Shown piece after piece: positions 5,032 through 7,421 of a DNA stretch of 7,421 bases. Every line of letters begins with the position of its first letter. The first letter of the stretch is position 1. Source of the stretch: Chloroflexota bacterium (GTDB taxonomy: Bacteria > Chloroflexota > Dehalococcoidia > Tepidiformales > Tepidiformaceae); the NCBI GenBank assembly GCA_963169135.1, contig CAUJEQ010000190.1, positions 1 through 7,421 on the forward strand, written 5' to 3'. Both the position numbers and the translations under genes were made by a program. Under the pieces are notes generated by a model. The model searched no databases. It saw only the letters and a list, made by a program, of their open reading frames with translations, and was not told where the DNA came from.

Positions 5032-6984
5032 ATGGCCGAACGGCTTGGGGACCTCGTTTCCGAACGTGCGCTCGAGACTTTCGTGGGCCGCGAGCGTGAG
5101 ATGGCTGCCCTGTTCGGGCTGCTCGAGGAAGGTCCGCTCGTCGCCTACGTCCACGGCATTGCAGGGATCGGCAAGTCCACGCTTCTCGATGCCTTCGCCG
5201 CACACGCAGCTGGCCGGGCAGTCCCGGTCGTCCGCCTCGACTGCCGTGCAGTCGAGCCCACGCCGCGAGGGTTTCTGGCCGCGTTGGCGACCACCCTCGA
5301 TTGCCGCCTCGATTCCCTCAGCGAAGCGGCGGCGGCGCTCGCCGGACTCGGCCCCCGGGTCGTGATCGCCCTCGATACCTACGAGAACTTGCGCCTCCTC
5401 GATACGTGGGTGCGGCAGGCCCTGGTTCCCGCGCTACCGACCAGCGCGAGAGTGCTCATCGCCGGGCGTATCCCGCCATCCGCCGCATGGCATGCGGCGC
5501 CCGGCTGGCACGGGCTCTTCCGCAGCCTCCGTCTCGAGCCGCTGGCCACCGAGGAGTCAGACTGCTACCTCGAGCGCGTCCGGGTCCCGCGCGCCGCCCG
5601 CCCCGCGATCAACCGGCTCGCACGCGGCCACCCGCTGGCACTCAGCATGGCCGCATCGCTCACCACCGCCGATCAGGACCACGAAGTCGGCGGGCGTACC
5701 GCCCACGCCGTCATCGAACATCTCTCCCAGGCATTCCTCGACTCCGTGCCCGACACCGCGGCGCGCACAGCCCTCGAAGCCGCCTCGGTGGTCCGTTGCG
5801 TCACGGAGCCATTGCTGCAAGCGCTCCTCCCGGATTCCGATGCCCACCGGGCTCTCAACCGGCTCGCAGAGCTTCCCTTCGCCGAGCGCAGCCGCGAGGG
5901 TCTCTTCATCCACGACGCCGTCCGCGACGCCATTGCCGCCAGCCTGGAAGCCCGCGACCCGTCTGCCCTCCGCAGCTACCGCCACGCGGCCTGGGCCTTC
6001 CTTCAGGACGAAAGCCACCGCGCCAGGGCCTCCGACTTGTGGCGCTGCACCGCGAACCTCCTGTTCCTCCTCGAAAACCCGGTCCTCCGCGAGGCTTTCT
6101 TCCCGACCGGCCCCCATCCGCTTGTGGTCGAACCAGCTACCTTCGCCGATGGCGCGGCCGTGCGCCGAATCACGGCTCGCCAGGACCCCGCCCAGCGCGA
6201 CGTCCTCGATCTCTGGTGGAGGCACCAGCAGGATGCGTTCCATGTCGCCCGGGATAGCGACGGCGCCGTCGCTGGCTTCTATGTGATGGTCCGCGGTTCG
6301 GAGTTGGACCCGGCGGTCCTCGCCGCAGATCCGGTCGCAGCCGCGATCCGTGCGGACCTGGCTGGCAAGGATCCCGCCCGCGCTCTGATTATCCGTCGCT
6401 GGCTCGACCGGAATAGGGGCGAGGCGCCCTCCCCCACCCAGGCCGCCTCGTGGGTCGATGCCAAACGCGCCTACCTCGAAATGCGTGGTGTCCTGCGCTG
6501 GGTGTACATGGCCCTTGTTGCGCCGCGCCAATACGCCGAAGTCGCGACCCGGCTCGGCTTCCGGCCCATCCCTGCCGCGACCGTCAACGCCGGAGACGAG
6601 CCGGTTTATTCGTTCGTGTTGGACATGGGCCCCGGGTCAGTGGACTCGTGGCTCGCGAACCTCGTGGGAGATGAAGTCGCTGCCAACGCCACTCCTTCCA
6701 TCGACATCTTCGATACGGCAGCGCGTGAGCTCGTGCTCCCGTGGGGTCGCGTCGGACTGACGCCGCTCGAGTTCGGCGTCATGCGCCACCTCCACGACCA
6801 CCCCGGTAAGGCGGTCTCGCGCTACGAGCTCATGGAGGTGGTCTGGAACTACGCAACGCCCACAGCCAGCAACGTCGTCGATGTCGTCGTCCGGTCGCTC
6901 CGGAAGAAGCTTGGAGCGGAGGCCGGCCTTATCGAGACCGTCCGGGGGACGGGCTACCGCTACCGGCGAGTAGCACGGACCTGA
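5032..6984 (+). CDS. STAND-type ATPase / GNAT-like / OmpR-type winged-helix regulator
   Basis: The protein has 650 residues. FVGREREMAAL (17-27) and the Walker A HGIAGIGKST (41-50) open a STAND ATPase; RVVIALDTYENL (109-120, D115) is the Walker B strand, ARVLIAGR (139-146) a sensor-like strand, and RGHPLALSMAA (198-208) the GxP-type winged-helix motif. Residues ~230-355 are helical. Residues ~364-532 look GNAT-like: VVEPATFADGAAVRRI (365-380), AFHVARDSDGAVAGFYVMV (402-420), LRWVYMALVAP (488-498) and RLGFRPIP (507-514); the acetyl-CoA loop (R/Q-x-x-G-x-G/A) is not evident, so this part may sense rather than acetylate. Residues 557-648 are an OmpR/PhoB-type winged helix (GLTPLEFGVMRHL, NVVDVVVRSLRKKLG, IETVRGTGYRYRR). 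There is no receiver domain, so it is not a two-component response regulator. A nucleotide-driven transcription switch is inferred; targets and ligand are unknown. ATG is the first start after an in-frame stop at 5008. Confidence 0.88.
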   Translation: MAERLGDLVSERALETFVGREREMAALFGLLEEGPLVAYVHGIAGIGKSTLLDAFAAHAAGRAVPVVRLDCRAVEPTPRGFLAALATTLDCRLDSLSEAAAALAGLGPRVVIALDTYENLRLLDTWVRQALVPALPTSARVLIAGRIPPSAAWHAAPGWHGLFRSLRLEPLATEESDCYLERVRVPRAARPAINRLARGHPLALSMAASLTTADQDHEVGGRTAHAVIEHLSQAFLDSVPDTAARTALEAASVVRCVTEPLLQALLPDSDAHRALNRLAELPFAERSREGLFIHDAVRDAIAASLEARDPSALRSYRHAAWAFLQDESHRARASDLWRCTANLLFLLENPVLREAFFPTGPHPLVVEPATFADGAAVRRITARQDPAQRDVLDLWWRHQQDAFHVARDSDGAVAGFYVMVRGSELDPAVLAADPVAAAIRADLAGKDPARALIIRRWLDRNRGEAPSPTQAASWVDAKRAYLEMRGVLRWVYMALVAPRQYAEVATRLGFRPIPAATVNAGDEPVYSFVLDMGPGSVDSWLANLVGDEVAANATPSIDIFDTAARELVLPWGRVGLTPLEFGVMRHLHDHPGKAVSRYELMEVVWNYATPTASNVVDVVVRSLRKKLGAEAGLIETVRGTGYRYRRVART

Positions 6985-6995
6985 GGACCTTGAGC

Positions 6996-7090
6996 CTGCG
7001 CGAACACCACACAAGCGCCACCAGCTGCTTCGAGGCCAGGGCGTCGACCCGTCCGCTGCCGTGCGCGTCCGGGAGCTGTTACGCGGATAG
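6996..7090 (+). pseudogene. Frameshifted remnant of a phosphatase C-terminus (second copy of the direct repeat)
   Basis: This 95-nt stretch begins 11 nt after the stop of the STAND-GNAT-wHTH gene and aligns with the last codons of the phosphatase gene (4452-4547), including the TAG stop at 7088-7090. Read in frame it gives LREHHTSATSCFE, then loses one base near 7033-7034 (GAGGCC against GAAGGCC); after the shift it reads GQGVDPSAAVRVRELLRG and stop. Most differences from the intact copy are at third codon positions (for example GAT/GAC, CCC/CCG, CGG/CGC), so the copy diverged as a working gene before it was cut down and frameshifted. No upstream part of the phosphatase is present, so it cannot encode an enzyme. 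Confidence 0.85.
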
Positions 7091-7105
7091 GCGGGGCCGA
7101 CGGGA

Positions 7106-7120
7106 CTTCCCAATGGGAGG
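7106..7120. terminator. Small hairpin between convergent genes, weak terminator candidate
   Basis: CTTCCC-AAT-GGGAGG forms a 6-bp stem (one G-T pair) with a 3-nt loop, 2 nt beyond the stop of the minus-strand TrkA-C gene. It lacks a U-tract in either direction and is short, so the call is weak. Confidence 0.25.
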
Positions 7121-7121
7121 C

Positions 7122-7421
7122 TCAGCCCTCGAGGCTTAACGCCGCTCGCGCCCGCGAGAGATCGGCAGAGCGGCCGAAAATCGTGAGCGAATCGCCAACC
7201 TGCAGGCGGGTCTTGCCGTTCGGCATGATGGATACCGGCCCGCGCCGCAACAGTACCGCCAGCGTCCCCTTCAACCCGGAGATGGATTCGATCGGCACCG
7301 CCGCCGCCGGGCTCGTCACCACCACCTGGATCGCCTCGAACTCCTCTTCCACGGCCGCGAGAAGCCCAGCGATCTGCGGTTCGCCGAGAGCTATCGCGAT
7401 CTCGGCCGCTGTCGCCTCGCT
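7122..7421 (-). CDS. C-terminal end of a TrkA-C (RCK_C) domain protein, 5' end outside window
   Basis: The minus-strand frame is open from the window edge to TGA at 7122-7124, giving 99 visible residues. Residues ~31-95 match a TrkA-C/RCK_C domain: IQVVVTSPAAAVPIESISGL (31-50), GTLAVLLRRG (52-61), a PNGKTRLQVGD turn (67-77) and LTIFGRSADLSRARAAL (79-95). Such domains bind regulatory ligands at the cytosolic end of K+ channels, cation/proton antiporters and other transporters. An upstream segment EIAIALGEPQIAGLLAAVEEEFEA (about residues 7-30) looks like a linker helix; no membrane segment is visible in this part. A GTG at 7350-7352 could serve as a start, but the frame continues open upstream with protein-like sequence, so I treat the gene as truncated by the window. 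The transporter type cannot be told. Confidence 0.8.
   Translation of the reverse strand, partial: SEATAAEIAIALGEPQIAGLLAAVEEEFEAIQVVVTSPAAAVPIESISGLKGTLAVLLRRGPVSIMPNGKTRLQVGDSLTIFGRSADLSRARAALSLEG

Noticed and set aside
5557..6531. Minus-strand frame of 324 codons opposite the STAND-GNAT-wHTH gene
   Set aside because: Shadow frame, rich in Gly/Val/Ala/Arg; the plus strand carries the domain motifs on both sides of it.
4548..6995. A complete mobile element between the direct repeats
   Set aside because: No integrase, transposase, toxin-antitoxin pair or short terminal inverted repeats are visible, so I report only the repeat-flanked module and not a mobile element.
6997..7090. A short real gene in the phosphatase remnant
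   Set aside because: No start codon of its own, split by a 1-nt frameshift, and contains only the C-terminal tail without the catalytic loop.

Overview
The window is a high-GC, gene-dense chromosomal stretch from a bacterium. Small alpha/beta proteins, a MobB-FmdE fusion, STAND/winged-helix regulators and start codons placed just behind a -10 box are together compatible with a Chloroflexota-like (or Deinococcota/Actinobacteria-like) genome. Taxonomy is inference only; there is no rRNA or marker gene here. I see no tRNA, CRISPR array, transposase or integrase.

Layout. 2-286 (+): C-terminal part of a small ferredoxin-like-fold protein. 348-1208 (-): a complete metallo-beta-lactamase-fold hydrolase, convergent with the first gene. 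1340-2407 (+): a three-part molybdenum-cofactor protein (MobB P-loop domain, FmdE domain, four-cysteine zinc finger), followed after 22 nt by a MOSC-domain gene at 2430-2978 (+). These two make a plausible Moco maturation or insertion pair. 2982-3536 (-): a DUF1697 protein, convergent with MOSC with only 3 nt between them. A 273-bp divergent intergenic region then leads to a tyrosine-phosphatase-like gene at 3810-4547 (+). After a strong inverted repeat come a YdhR-like ABM-fold gene (4690-5010, +) and, 21 nt on, a 650-residue regulator (5032-6984, +) with a STAND ATPase, a GNAT-like domain and an OmpR-type winged helix. At the right edge is the C-terminal end of a TrkA-C (RCK_C) protein on the minus strand (7122-7421).

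Two patterns go beyond the gene list. First, three genes (MOSC, DUF1697, phosphatase) have the same arrangement, TACANT followed by exactly 6 nt and then ATG or GTG. This predicts leaderless transcripts and fixes two GTG starts. Second, the last ~95 nt of the phosphatase gene recur at 6996-7090, directly after the STAND-GNAT-wHTH gene, about 85% identical and with a 1-nt deletion. The YdhR plus STAND-GNAT-wHTH pair is therefore bracketed by direct repeats of a gene 3' end. This looks like a module inserted at, or exchanged next to, the phosphatase gene, or like the remains of a tandem duplication.
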